From Calamus simplicifolius (lineage: Eukaryota; Streptophyta; Magnoliopsida; Arecales; Arecaceae), in the NCBI GenBank assembly GCA_900491605.1, contig UESW01000115.1:22576-86575 (forward strand): a stretch of DNA of 64,000 nucleotides, written 5' to 3'. This document shows, one piece after another, positions 11,881 to 24,195 of the stretch. Made by a program: the position numbers and the translations under genes. Numbering within the stretch: position 1 is the stretch's first letter; each line of letters opens with the position of its first letter. Below the pieces are notes generated by a model. The model ran no database searches and was not told where the DNA came from. It saw only the letters and a program-made list of their open reading frames with translations.

Positions 11881-12665
11881 CTTGGTCCTGCCAAGGTACG
11901 AAAAATATTGCTCGGCCTTGCCGAGGTACGGAGAAATTTTTATTTGACCCTACCAAGGTATGGAGAATGTTGCTCGGCCCTGCCGAAGTACAGAAAAAAA
12001 TTTGCTCGGCCACACGAGGTTCGGAGAAATGTTGCTCGACCGTGCCGAGGTTCAGAGAAAAGTTTGCTCGGCCTTGTCGAGGTTCGGAAAAATTTGCTTG
12101 GCCGTGTCGAAATATGAAAAAATATTTACTTGGCTCTATCAAGGTACGAAGAATGTTGCTCGGCCCTATCATGGTATGGAGAAATTTTTACTTGGCCCTG
12201 CTAAGGTACGGAGAAAAATTTGCTCGGCCATACCGAGGTTCTGAGAAAATTTTGCTCGGACTTGCCGAGGTTTGAAGAAATTTGCTCAACCGTGCCGAGA
12301 TATGGAGAAATTTTTACTTGGCCCTATCAAGGTACGAAAAATGTTGCTTGGCCCTATCGAGGTACGGAAAAAAATTTGTTCGACCGTGGTGAGATACAGA
12401 GAAAATTTTAATTGGCCCTATCAAGGTATGGAGAATGTTGCTCGGCCCTGCCGATGTACGGAAAATTTTTTACTTGGCCCTGCCGAGATACGAAGAAAAA
12501 TTTGCTCGGTCATGCCGAGGTTTAAAGAAATGCTGCTCGGTCGTATCGAGGTTTGGAGAAATGTTTTTTTACTTGGCCCTGCCAAGGTTCGAAGAATATT
12601 GCTCGACCATGCCGAGGTATGAAGAAATTTTTACTTGGCCCTGTCAAGGTCCGGAGAAATGGACC
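11881..12665. repeat. tandem array, about 25 units of about 31 bp
   Basis: The unit is roughly GCTCGGCCCTGCCGAGG followed by TACGGAGAAATTTTT. Two main subtypes alternate irregularly, beginning GCTCGG or ACTTGG. Most units hold a short inverted repeat, for example CTCGGCCTTGCCGAG at 11911-11925 and CTTGGCCCTGCCAAG at 12572-12586. The open frames across it are a by-product of the repeat and not genes. Confidence 0.85.
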
Positions 12666-13657
12666 CATTGGTCAATGATTGGATGAGACCTGCCTTTCAT
12701 TGATATCTCAAGAAAAAAATATTATTCAATAAGAATTATCTGAATCGAATAGTGAAGTTTTAATGAGCAAAATAGCTCGGTTCAGGCATACTTCACTAAT
12801 AATATACTCGGGGTTTAATGTTTTTTCATGTCTTTAGGGTACTGTATCCCTTGAAGGTCTTCATTACTCGAAGATGATCCGAGTTCCATATCCTGGGATA
12901 CTGTATCCCTTGAAGGTCTTCATTGCTCAGAAGTGATCGGAGTTCCATATCCTTGAGGCAGGTATCTCTTTGATGTCCTCATCTGAATAGGTGACCCCCT
13001 CATATAGGACTCTTTCAAATCAGTTCTCCTCTTCGCTTGGCCATACATGGGGGGTGTGTTTAATCATTTTAATAGTGTCAGTCACCACCAGTAGGTTCGA
13101 CGCACGTAGTTGTCGTTGTAACTCGTCATCCCAAGTAGTTAGAAAAATGGAACGAGGGGATCGTGGCCGCAGCATTGAATTGTTGTGAGAGAATACTGGA
13201 GATAAGGAGAGAGCCCGATAGGATCTGATTTGGCTCCTATCTTCTCCCCTATGCAGTGCCGGTTCAACTTCTCTATGGCCGGGTTGTCAAGGAAGGCCGG
13301 TGGCTTCCAGTGGGTTGGGGAGGGAGTACCGGTAGGACCAGGATGACTATCCCACCAGAAAGCTGCTGAGTGGGTGCAACGGAAAGAAGACACCCAAGAA
13401 GCCCATGCCCAGTTGTAGCAGGGCTTTAACTAGTTGGATCAGCATGGCAAACTAGTCCTGCGTGACTGGGCCTGCTGGCGGTGGAGGAATCTCGATCGGC
13501 GACGACTGCGAAGGCATCGTGTTGTTGGAGGGATCAGGCCTTTGAGACGTGGCCTGATCAGGAACATATATGACTGTTCTCTTACGATTGGCCATCGAGA
13601 AATCGTCCTTCTCGTATGGAAGCTTGTCTCCTTGGTTTCAAGTTTTCAGAGGGACTT
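12666..13657. other. LTR-A internal region without recognisable coding
   Basis: Contains a local duplication (ATATCCTGGGATACTGTATC near 12890 and its neighbour near 12840: ACTGTATCCCTTGAAGGTCT occurs at 12841 and 12900). Open frames at 13139-13393 (-) and 13434-13736 (+) match nothing I know. A worn gag could be here but I cannot support it. Confidence 0.5.
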
Positions 13658-13680
13658 GGGGCCCTTCTCTAGTGCCAATT
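13658..13680 (-). other. LTR-A primer-binding site
   Basis: On the minus strand, right after the LTR end CAACA, the sequence is AATTGGCACTAGAGAAGGGC. This has the position and the TTGG start expected of a tRNA-primer site and matches the style of the sites in LTR-B, LTR-D and LTR-E. Confidence 0.6.
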
Positions 13681-14421
13681 TGTTGCTACGAAAATCCGTT
13701 CTCTGGCTTGAGCAGTGCACATCGAGATTCGAGTAGCGCTCTCCCATCCAGGTGGACCTGCAAGCCAGTCCTCACGCAGGAATCATAGGGGATGGTCTCT
13801 GCGAAAGTCCCTCCGATGCCAAAGTCAGTAAAGATTCTGAGCAAACAAATGAGAAGAAGGCTCCAATAGAAGGATCTTCCTCATTGAGATGATTTTTCAG
13901 GAGTAATGACCTTTGCTAGAGTTATATTTTGGGCTTGGATTGCCTTCGAGAGCATATCTGGGGGTTCCGGGACTTGGTATTTGTACGCTGCCAAGGAGGT
14001 AAGCCGTTACCTGAGTTTTCGGGCACGTTTTAGGGAGTTAGCATCTGATAAGGACAAAATCCCAATAATTACGGGGATCGACAGTTGATGAAGCTGACGA
14101 GCGCTTTATCAAGAATTTGGAATTTCATTGATCATGGGCGGAGTGCTGTATTTGGCTTTCGTTCTCATTTTGGGATGCTCATTCTGCGATTCTTGCTATC
14201 AAGGTGGTCATCCTTCGAGATATCGGCATGGTTTGAAGCAGCAATAGTGATTACGTTGAAGGGATGAGGATCGATCCTGGCAAGGTACTAAGATAGCTCG
14301 GCCCTACTGAGGTTCGGATATAGCTCGGTCCCTTCAAGGCACTGAGATAGCTCGCCAGATGGTTCGGCTCTGAAGCTCGGTCAGATAGTTCAGCTCTATT
14401 GTTCGATTAGATAGTTCGGCT
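13681..14421 (-). repeat. LTR-A 5' LTR, first part
   Basis: The LTR starts TGTTGCTACG on the plus strand and is interrupted at about 14421 by copia-1. It resumes at 24134. The break falls in the short GGCC/GTTCGGCT repeats of the LTR. Confidence 0.75.
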
Positions 14422-16748
14422 TGAAAGAATAGTGCCCTAAAAGCCAATCATGTAAGGGCATTTTTGTAATTTCTTTCAACTCAAGTACGATATTTTATCA
14501 ATTAAAAGGCATTTTTTTGATTCATCATATGCAGTGTCTTATCTTTATTAAGATTATGATGAACCCCATAAGGTTAGGGCAATGGAATTAGGGTTATGAT
14601 GAAGTTCATAATGATGAGACCGAAGTTCCTAAAAACTCTAATCTAAAATGTTTCCAGTCGAAGGATCATCGAGTCGGGGATCGATGGTACCGGTAAGACT
14701 GGCACATTCTATGTATGCTCAATAAAGAGGGTGGTTGGTCTCATAGCCACTTGTGTAGAGACACTAATACAAAGATGTGGGTACTCATTAGGGTATGAGT
14801 TCACTGAATTGATCCACATTGAGAACATCTTATGGAGATCTTACTTGTCAAAAGATAGTTCTCTTAGTAGGAGTTGTGCAAGTGATCCTTAGACCTGAGA
14901 TTACCATAGAATCTTATGCACATGAATCTATGTTTTAGTTCATACTCATTCATGGCTAAGCCATGTACGGGGTGTTCATGGATATAAAGGATTGTGTATG
15001 AAGGTTATGAGTAGGTCAACAAGGAATCGATCATTCCTAGTAAGAGAAAAGTAATCCCATGTAATCTCATCATATGATGACTCAAGAAGTTTTGATCAAA
15101 GCAAAATGAAATTAGAATATGTTTCTAATTTTTCATTTGTCGAGTCTTTATTATTGATTTGAGATTCAAATGAATAAAATGTTAGGGTTTGACATTTTTC
15201 CATACCCATCACTTATTCGGGATAAAGAAAGATCGAAGGATTGAATTGCAGTAACTTACCACTGAAGGGTATTTTGATAATTCCATCAAATTTTCATCTT
15301 CTAGGTAGACATGATACATTGCTAGATGTCAATCTTGTCTTATAGGTTTTCATGAATTAAATTTATTTAATTCATGAGTCAATTTGAAAGATGGTTCAAA
15401 TTGGCAACTAGGGTTAGCATGATTTGATCTAATTCGGTTAGTCAGTTTCTAATCGAACTAAATCGACTTAAACCTAAACCTACTGCTGGCTAGATGAGGA
15501 ACCCAATGGGTCACACACATAAGGGAATTGGTCAAAGAATTATTTTAATAAGATTAATTAATTCAATTTGTTAGCCAATCAGCATGCTAGCACATGTGGC
15601 TAACATCGCTCCAATTTGGGTCGAAATTGATTTGAACCGGCTGAAATAATTGATCGAAATTAATTTTAGAATTAATTTGGGATAACCTCTGACCTGATCA
15701 ACCATTTATTATATTGGATAAGGTTGAATTAATAGAGTCCAAGAAATATAGGACTCTCGGAAGGAAAACTATGCACGTGCAGAATTTTCAAGAGGCGCCT
15801 AAGAGTCCTTCTGATTTAAGGTACTAGAGGTGCACTTTTTTTTTTGGATTTATAGGTCCATTGAACGTGGAGAACCTTATCTAGATGTTATTGTATTGGA
15901 TAAGGTTGAATTAATAAAGTCCAAGAGACATGGACTCTCGAAAGAAAAACTGTGCGCATGCAGAATTTTTAAGAGGCATCTAAAAGTCCTTCTGATTTAA
16001 GGCACTAGAAGGCACATCTTTTGGGGATTTAAGAGTCCATATAAACATGAAGAACCTTATTGTGACATATAGCAAAATCAGAGGCTATCTGATTTAAGAT
16101 GGGATGCTAAAAGCATCCCATCAGGTGTGGCGCGCGTAGGAGAAAGGTGCAGAAAATTATAACGATGTGTCCCTTGATTCAAATTGAAATGAATTTAAAA
16201 ATTTTATATCCTTTCAGAAGGACGTGGAATGGGTTGTATCCCTTCATTTGACGTCTCCATTCACTATTTAAAGGGGTGGTACATTGGGATTGCATCGGAT
16301 AATTTTTAGTAATCCTTGTTAAGACAAGAGTCTTATCTCTCCCTCTCCCTTCCTACAAGCCTTAGTCAATTTAGGACAACTCTTTTCTTAGCCTATACAA
16401 GTTTTATTAGGCTTAAGAAAAGTGTAAAAGGGTCCTAAGAGCCAAGCCAAGAAGTCAATAAGCCAAAAAGAGGTTTAAGTCAAGTTCGTGAGCATAACTT
16501 TGATCCAATTCTCGTGTGGATCACCATTGAGGGCGAACACTTGGGCGCCTAGTGGAAAAGATTGGATAACCGGCTTCCTTCTTTCTTCACCAAGTACTAA
16601 GGTATGTTCCTCTACATATATGTTACATTTTATGACTAATAATTGTTATAATCAAGGGGTCTTGGGTCTAAGGTTTCGGTTGATTAGGGTTTCAAGGTTA
16701 TTTTTTTTTTGAAATCCAGCCTTCCACTGCATGACTGAAACCCAACAT
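14421..16748 (+). repeat. copia-1 5' LTR
   Basis: Begins TTGAAAGAATAGTGCCC and ends GACTGAAACCCAACA, directly before the primer-binding site. A 10-bp hairpin (GATGGGATGC, loop TAAAA, GCATCCCATC) lies at 16098-16122, upstream of a TATTTAAAG TATA-like motif at about 16266. Confidence 0.85.
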
Positions 16749-16760
16749 TGGTATCAGAGC
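16749..16760 (+). other. copia-1 primer-binding site
   Basis: TGGTATCAGAGC is the usual complement to the 3' end of plant initiator tRNA-Met and lies directly after the LTR. Confidence 0.9.
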
Positions 16761-17915
16761 CACCTTGATTAATTCAATTAGTGGTCCATAATATATTGAT
16801 TACATGAATGGTTATGTTATGCTTTTTGCATGATTTGTTTTATTATGTAGAGTTATAAAATTTCTTGTATTAGAACACGCCTCCTGAGCCTCTATGCCTG
16901 CGGTGTTTTGCATAGACTGGCCTAAGGGACTAATGAGCTATGGCCGGACGTGTTCTAATTAATAAGAAATTTTACTTAAGATGATAATTTTAAAATTGCA
17001 TTGAATGTATGCATGGTATGATATTATTGTTATGCATACTAAAAAAGGATGTGCATGAGACCATCAAAGCCCTCCTAAAAAATTATATTTAGTCGTAGTG
17101 TGATAGAATCATAATACAAATCCTTTTAGGGTTTGATTAATCAATTGGTGTCTAGAAAAGTGGTTCTGGAAAGGTAAAGAGATCGTGGTTTTTTAATTGG
17201 TTCCGTTGACTGACCTGGCCAATTAAATTGGTGTCTAAGGAAAGCAACGGAGGACCCCCACCTCTCTCCCACTTAACTGGCCAATTTGATTGATTTAGAC
17301 CTTGAATTGGAAATGATATATTGATTATGAACACTACCTAATGCCTTCCTTCATACTAAGATAAATTTATGATAACAACTATAGTAGGTTTATTGTGCAA
17401 CACAAGGCCTACTCTAGGGTTAGATATGAATTGTCTTAGTGCATTTAATGCTTTATAGCATGATTAGTGGTGTTCTTTGTTGTGTAACACAAGGACAATA
17501 TTATTCAATCATGACTATATGAAAATGAAGGGTTTGACTAAACTAAGACATTATAGTTTGTTATGTAACACAAGGCTATAAGTATCTTAGAGGCAGTGTT
17601 ATGTTGAGAGTTGCATGGGTTGCAATTGGAAAGGATATTTTCTACCTTGAACTCATGAATGTTTGTTGTGTAACACAAGATATTTATGACGAATTGGGAT
17701 CTCAACCCCACTAAAGAAACCCTGGTAGGGTTTTCTCGCTTACCATAGGTGAGGGTTATGGTATTCGTGATAAAATAGTGGGAGATACAATTAGATTGAT
17801 AAGTCCTTGTCTAGTTGTAGACATCATTATGAGTGGTCTGCTTATGTATTGTTCTTTACTTTTAATGTAGATTAAAATTTTATGGCTTTACTTTATTACT
17901 GCGGGGCATTTTAGA
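16761..17915 (+). other. copia-1 untranslated leader
   Basis: A long non-coding leader follows the primer-binding site. It carries a motif repeated four or more times, TTGTGTAACACAAGG or close variants (near 17390, 17480, 17560, 17665), which is itself a small inverted repeat (TTGTG..CACAA). Confidence 0.5.
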
Positions 17916-18700
17916 TGCCAACAAGTTGACTGGTCCAAATTATGGACTGGTTGAGAAACTTGAGAATTGTCTTAACTCAGGAAAAGGTTTCCTACATCCT
18001 CGACTCTCCTAATCCAGATCCGATCGGAGATGATGCTACAGAGGAGGAACAAGCCACATATAAAAAGTGGCAGAATGATAGTTTGACTGTTAAGTGTATC
18101 ATGTTGGCCTCGATGAGCAATGAATTATAGATGCAACATGAGGAGCGGGAACCTCAATCCATATTGCTCAATCTTAAAGAGCTTTATGGAGAGCAAAGTA
18201 GGGCTGCTCGATATGAGATTTCGAAGCAGTTGTTCCGTGCACGTATGAGTGAGGGCTCATCCGTTCAAGCTTATGTTTTAAAGATGATTGACTTAATCAC
18301 TCGGTTAGGTCAATTAGGGTTTGTAATGGATGGAGAGCTTAATCAGGACTTGATCCTACAATCACTCCCAGACTCCTTCTCAGTTTGTCATGAATTATCA
18401 CATGAACAAACTAAATATTTCATTACCTGAGCTGTTGAATATGCTCAAGACAGCTGAGAGTCACTTCAAGGGTGATAAGGCTCATATTCTTCTAGTTGAT
18501 AGGAAGAAGAAACAGGCAATGAAGAAAGGTTCAAAGAGAGCCTTAAAAGTAGCATGCAAAAGAGGAAGAAGGCAAAGAAGCCTTCTGTTGATCGAGCCTG
18601 TTTTCACTGCGGCAAGCAGGGACACTGGAAGAAGAACTGTAAGATATATCTTGCAAGTTTGAAGCAAGATGCTGGTGAAAAGCATCAAAAGGTTTGTACA
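17916..18700 (+). pseudogene. copia-1 gag remnant with zinc knuckle
   Basis: Gag packages element RNA into virus-like particles. A UBN2-type gag region runs from about 17916 with frame breaks near 17940 and an in-frame stop at 18128-18130, then continues at 18131-18430 (LYGEQSRAARYEISKQLF). The CCHC zinc knuckle, CFHCGKQGHWKKNC, is intact at about 18599-18640 but in another frame from part of the upstream gag. At least three breaks are visible, so no full Gag can be made from this copy. Confidence 0.8.
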
Positions 18701-21700
18701 TGATACAAACTAATTTATCATTGAGTTCTTCAGTTTCTGACTCATGGGTATTGGATACTGCATGTGGATCTCATATATGCAAGTCATTGCAGACTACAAA
18801 GAGTTAGAAATTTGAAGAAGGATGACTTCAAGCTCTATGGCGCGAGTGGAAAAGCCATTTATGCTGAAGCTGTGGGCACCTATTTGTTGTTATTACCTTC
18901 TGGCAAGATATTGGAATTAAAAAATATTATTATATTCAAATATTATTAGAAATATTATTTTGTACCCTTGTTATTAGAACAAGGTTTTGAAATAAATGTA
19001 AAGAGCAATGGTTGCTCTATCTTTTATTCTAATAAATTGTTTGGACATGGTTTGTTTAATAATGGTCTTCTAATTCTTTTGCTCAATGATAAAGTTTTGC
19101 TTGTTGATAACAAGAAAAGAAAGAGAGAAGATGTTAATGCCACTTATCTCTGGCATTGCCGATTAGGTCATATAAGTGAATCTAGGATAAGCAAGTTATA
19201 CAAAGATAACTTCTTTGATCCTTATGATTTTAAATCATTAGGAACTTGTGAATCCTGCCTCATGGAAAAATGACTAAGTCTCCATTCACTGGACATGGAG
19301 AAAGGGCAACTGAGTTATTAGGTCTTATACACACAGATGTATGTGGACCTATGACAACTCAAGCTAGAGAGGATACTCTTATTTCATCAATTTCATTGAC
19401 GATTTATCAAGGTTTGGACACGTGTATCTTATGAAACACAAGTCCAAGCCTTTGATAAATTTAAGGAGTATCAAAGTATGGTTGAGAAACAAACTGGACA
19501 TAGTATTAAAATCCTTCGATCTGATCGAGGAGGAGAATACTTGTCTAGTGAATTTCTTGATCATCTTAAAGACAAAGGCATTCTCTTGAATGGACCCCTC
19601 CTTATACCTTAATTAAATGGTGTAGCAGAAAGGAGGAATTCTACCTTATTGACATGGTGAGGTCCATGATGTGCTTCACAGATCTTTCAGTATCATTCTG
19701 GGGTTATGCCCTAGAAACTGTTGCCTATATTTTAAATAGAGTGCCATCAAAATCAGTGACTAGTACTCCATATGAATTATGGAAAGGAAAAAAGCCAAGT
19801 CTTAAATATTTTAAGATTTGGGGTTGCCCTGCTTATGTCAAAAATGTATTCGGACATAAGTTAAGTGCTAGGGCTGATAAATGTAGGTTTATAGGTATTG
19901 GATACATCTTTTATCATCCTGCTGAGAAAAAGGTATTTGTCAGTAGGCATGCCATTTTTTTGGAAAAGGAATTTATCCAAGAAGAAGGCAATGGAAGATA
20001 CTTGAACTCACTGAAGATCAAGACTTATAACCTACTCCTGTTGACAATCAACAAGACATTCCTCAACCAGAAATTTTTAAAGATCAAGAACAACCACAAC
20101 ATTCACCTCCTCTCCGTAGGTCAGAGAGAGTGCGGGGTGCACCTCTCAGATATGGTTTTGTTATTGGAGATGACAACGAAGCCAATATCATTCAGGATGA
20201 TGATCCCGTGACCTATACAGAAGCTGTCGAGAGTAAGGACTCTGACAGATGGCTTGATGCTATGAAATCTAAAATGGACTCCATATATACCAACCAGGTT
20301 TGGACCTTGGTTGACCCACTTAAGGGAGTAAAGCCAATAGGGTGCAAATGGATCTCAAGAAGAAGATTGGAGCAGATGGCCAAGTAGAAACCTACAAGGC
20401 TAGGCTAGTGGCAAAAGGTTTCAGGCAAAAATATGGTATTGACTATGATGAAACCTTTTCACCAGTAGCTATGCCAAATCCATTCGGATATTACTTGCTA
20501 TAGCAGCATACTATGACTATGAAATCTGGCAGATGGATGTAAAGACTGCCTTCCTCAATGGATATCTTGAGGAGGAAGTCTATATGTCACAGCCAGAAGG
20601 GTTTGTCTCAAGTAGGAGACCGCACCAAGTATGCAAGCTTAAAAAATCCATTTATGGATTAAAGCAAGCATCGAGGAGTTGGAACATTCGCTTTGATGAA
20701 ACAATCAAAGAGTTTGGTTTCATCAAAAATATAGATGAACCATGTGTGTATAAGAAGACAAATGGGAGTGCCATAGTCTTCTTAATTTTATATGTTGATG
20801 ACATACTTATCATTGGAAATGATATCAATGCTACAATCAGTAAAACTTGGCTATCTAAACCGTTTTCCATGAAAGATTTGGGAGAAGCATCATGTATATT
20901 GGGTATAAAGATCTATAGAGATAGATCTAAGAGGATGCTTGGCTTATCCCAATCTAGATACATTGACTTTGTGTTGAAAAGATTCAACATGGAGGAAAGT
21001 AAAAGAGGTTACTTGCCCATGAGTCAAGGCATACATCTCTTTAAGAAGATGTCTCCTAAGTCACCTGAAGAGAAACAAAGAATGAACAAGATTCCTTATG
21101 CTTCAGCTGTAGGGTCGATAATGTATGCCATGTTATGTACCAGGCCTGATGTTGCTTATGCCTTAGGCATAGCAAGCAGGTTTCGGGCCGATCCAGGGGA
21201 AGATCATTGGAAAGCTGTGAAAATATTCTTAAGTACCTAAGAAGAACTAAGGATATTTTTCTTATATATGGAGGATCAGATTTAAAATTGGAAGGCTATA
21301 CTGACTCCAGTTTTCAATCAGATCTGGATGATAGTAAATCCATATTAGGGTATTTTTTACTCTATATGGTGGTGCAGTCAGTTGGAGAAGTACTAAGCAG
21401 CAAACTGTAGCTGACTCAGTTACTGAGGCAGAGTACATTGTTGCTAGTGAAGCCGCTAAGGAAGCTGTCTGGATGAAGAAGTTCATTACGGAGTTAGGTG
21501 TTGTTCCAGTGATTCAACAACCGGTGCCACTTTATTGTGATAACATGGAGCTGTTGCACAAGCTAAGGAACCAAGGTCTCATCAGAAATCCAAGTACATC
21601 CTAAGACGCTTCCATCTCATTCGAGAGATCATTGAAAGACAAGATGTTGTTATAGAACGAGTTGACACAAAGAACAATATAGCAGACCCATTCACTAAGG

Positions 21701-21770
21701 CCCTTCCTCAATAGCAGTTTGATCGTCATTTGGATTGTATGGGAATTAAATACAAAGGCGATTAGCTTTA
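18701..21770 (+). pseudogene. copia-1 pol remnant (protease, integrase, RT, RNase H)
   Basis: Protease: SWVLDTACGSH at about 18740. Pre-integrase zinc region: LWHCRLGHI at 19150 with CESCLMEK at 19249. Integrase core: HTDVCGP near 19335, RSDRGGEY near 19520 and VAERR near 19624, so the three acidic residues are present but separated by a frame change and a stop. Reverse transcriptase: MDVKTAFLNG at 20533 and YVDDILIIGND at about 20791, the most intact part (20533-21240). RNase H lies at about 21285-21720. There are stops near 20385 and 21240 and several frameshifts. The enzyme set would copy and insert the element if intact; here it is dead. Confidence 0.85.
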
Positions 21771-21772
21771 GT

Positions 21773-21785
21773 GCAAGTGGGAGAT
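21773..21785 (+). other. copia-1 polypurine tract
   Basis: AAGTGGGAGA lies immediately before the 3' LTR, the normal place for plus-strand priming. Confidence 0.75.
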
Positions 21786-24133
21786 TGAAAGAGTAGTGCC
21801 CTAAAAGCCAATCATGTAAGGGCATTTTTGTAATTTTTTCAACTCATGTATGATATTTTATCAATTAAAAGGCATTTTTTTGATTTATCATATGTGTGTC
21901 TTATATTTATTAAGATTATGATGAACCCCATAAGGTTAGGGCAATGGAATTAGGGTTATGATGAAGTTCATAATGATGAGACCTAAGTTCCTAAAAATTC
22001 TAATCTAAAATGTTCCCAGTCGAAGGATCATCGAGTCGGGGATCGATGATACCGGTAAGACTGGCACATTCTATGTATGCTCAATAAAGAGGGTGGTTGG
22101 TCTCATAGCCACTTGTGTAGAGACACTAATACAAGGATGTGGGTGCTCATTAGGGTATGAGTTCACTGAATTGATCCACATTGAGAACATCTTATGGAGA
22201 TCTTACTTACTTGTCAAAAGATAGTTCTCTTAGTGGGAGTTGTGCAAGTGATCCTTAGACCTGAGATTACCATAGAATCTTATGCACATGAATTTATGTT
22301 TTAGTTCATACTCATTCATGGCTAAGTCATGTACGGGGTGTTCATGGATATAAAGGATTGTGTATGAAGGTTATGAGTAGGTCAACAAGGAATCGATCAT
22401 TCATAGTAAGAGGAAAAGTAATCCCATGTAATCTCATCATATGATGACTCAAGAAGTCTTTGATCAAAGCAAATTGAAATTAGAATAGGTTTCTAATTTT
22501 TCATTTGTCGAGTCTTTATTATTGATTTGAGATTCAAATGAATAAAATGTTAGGTTTGACATTTTTTCCATACCCATCACTTATTCGGGATAAAGAAATA
22601 TCGAAGGATTGAATTGCACAGTAACTTGCCACTGAAGGGTATTTTGGTAATTCCATCAAATTCCTCATCTTCTAGGTAGACATGATACATTGCTAGATGT
22701 CAATCTTGTCTTGTAGGTTTTCATGAATTAAATTTATTTAATTCATGAGTCAATTTGAAAGATGGTTCAAATTGGCAACTAGGGTTAGCACGATTTGATC
22801 TAATTCGGTTAGTCAGTTTCTAATCGAACTAAATCGACTTAAACCTAAACCTACTGCTGGCTAGATGAGGAACCCAATGGGTCACACACATAAGGGAATT
22901 GGTCAAAGAATCATTTTAATAAGATTAATTAATTCAATTTGTTAGCCAATCAGCATGCTAGCACATGTGGCTAACTATCGCTCCAATTTGGGTCGAAATT
23001 GATTTGAACCGGCTTAAATAATTGATCCAAATTAATTTTAGAATTAATTTGGGATAACCTCTGACCTGATCAACCATTTATTGGATTGTATAAGGTTGAA
23101 TTAATAGAGTCCAAGAAATATAGGACTCTCGGAAAGGAAACTATGCACGTGCAGAATTTTCAAGAAGCGCCTAAGAGTCCTTCTGATTTAAGGTACTAGG
23201 AGGTGCATTTTTTTTTTTGGGATTTGTAGGTCCATTGAACGTGGAGAACCTTATTTAGATGTTATTGTATTGGATAAGGTTGAATTAATAGAGTCCAAGA
23301 GACATGGGACTCTCGAAAGAAAAACTATGCGTGTGCAAAATTTTCAAGAGGCATCTAAAAATCCTTCTGATTTAAGGCACTAGAAGGCACATCTTTTGGG
23401 GATTTAAGAATCCATATAAACATGAAGAACCTTATCTTGACACATGGCAAAATCAGAGGCTATCTGATTTAAGATGGGATGCTTGATTTAAGATGGGATG
23501 CCAAAAGCATCCCATCAAGTGTGGCGCGTAGGGAGAAAGGTGCAGAAAATTATAACGATGTGTCCCTTGATTCAAATTGAAATGAATTTAAAAATTTTAT
23601 ATCCTTTCAAAGGACGTGGAATGGGTTGTATCCTTCATTTGACGTCTCCCATTCACTGTTTAAAGGGGTGGCACATATGGGATTGCATCGGATAATTTTT
23701 AGTAATCCTTGTTAAGACAAGAGTCTTATCTCTCCCTCTCCCCTTCCTACAAGCCTTAGTCAATTTAGGACAACTCTTTTCTTAGCCTATACAAGTTTTA
23801 TTAGGCTTAAGAAAAGTGTAAAAGGGTTCTAAGAGCCAACCCAAGAAGTCAAGAAGCCAAAAAGAGGTTTAAGTCAAGTTCGTGAGCATATCTTTGATCC
23901 AATTCTCGTGTGGATCACCATTGAGGGCGAACACTTGGGCGCCTAGTGGAAAAATTGGATAACCGGCTTCCTTCTTTTTTCACCAAGTACTAAGGTATGT
24001 TCCTTTACATATATGTTACATTTTATGACTAATTAATTGTTATAATCAAGGGGTTTTGGGTCTAAGGTTTCGATTGATTAGGGTTTCAAGGTTAATTTTT
24101 TTTTTTTGAAATCCAGCCTTCCACTGCATGACT
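21786..24133 (+). repeat. copia-1 3' LTR
   Basis: Nearly matches the 5' LTR. Differences include a 17-19 base tandem duplication (GATTTAAGATGGGATGC, 23466-23502) beside the conserved hairpin (23492-23516), and loss of the final GAAACCCAACA. Host LTR-A sequence resumes directly with AGCTCTACC. Confidence 0.85.
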
Positions 24134-24195
24134 AGCTCTACCTTAGTCATCGGCCATATCTATTGATACGGTGATAATTTTTTCTGCATTAGTCA
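24134..24195 (-). repeat. LTR-A 5' LTR, second part
   Basis: The stretch CTTAGTCATCGGCCATATC onward aligns with 11630-11682 of the other LTR-A LTR, completing an 803-bp LTR and showing that copia-1 inserted inside it. Confidence 0.75.

Larger units (their letters stand above)
14421..24133 (+). mobile_element. copia-1: Ty1/copia retrotransposon nested in LTR-A
   Basis: Two LTRs of about 2.33 kb flank a 5.0 kb internal region with gag, protease, integrase, reverse transcriptase and RNase H in copia order. The primer-binding site matches initiator tRNA-Met. The LTRs are nearly the same, apart from small indels, which suggests a fairly recent insertion, but the coding region already holds stops and frameshifts. 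The right LTR lacks the last 11 or so bases present in the left one and no target duplication remains, so the right junction was probably trimmed by a deletion. Confidence 0.9.
10878..24195 (-). mobile_element. LTR-A: non-autonomous LTR retrotransposon, minus strand, split by copia-1
   Basis: LTRs of 805 bp (10878-11682) and 803 bp (13681-14421 plus 24134-24195) bound an internal region of about 2.0 kb (11683-13680). The LTRs start TGA and end CAACA on the minus strand. A primer-binding site (13658-13680) and a purine-rich tract (11683-11700) fix the orientation. No gag or pol motif is recognisable inside; an array of about 31-bp repeats fills 11881-12665. CTAT occurs on both sides (10874-10877 and 24196-24199); depending on where the LTR edge is set this could be ACTAT. 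The PBS type suggests Ty3/gypsy, but without pol this is inference. Confidence 0.75.

Noticed and set aside
11881..12665. Possible CRISPR-like array
   Set aside because: No unique spacers; the whole unit repeats in tandem and the context is a plant retrotransposon.
20533..21240. 235-residue RT frame as an active copia gene
   Set aside because: Breaks lie on both sides, and gag and integrase are broken, so the element is not intact.
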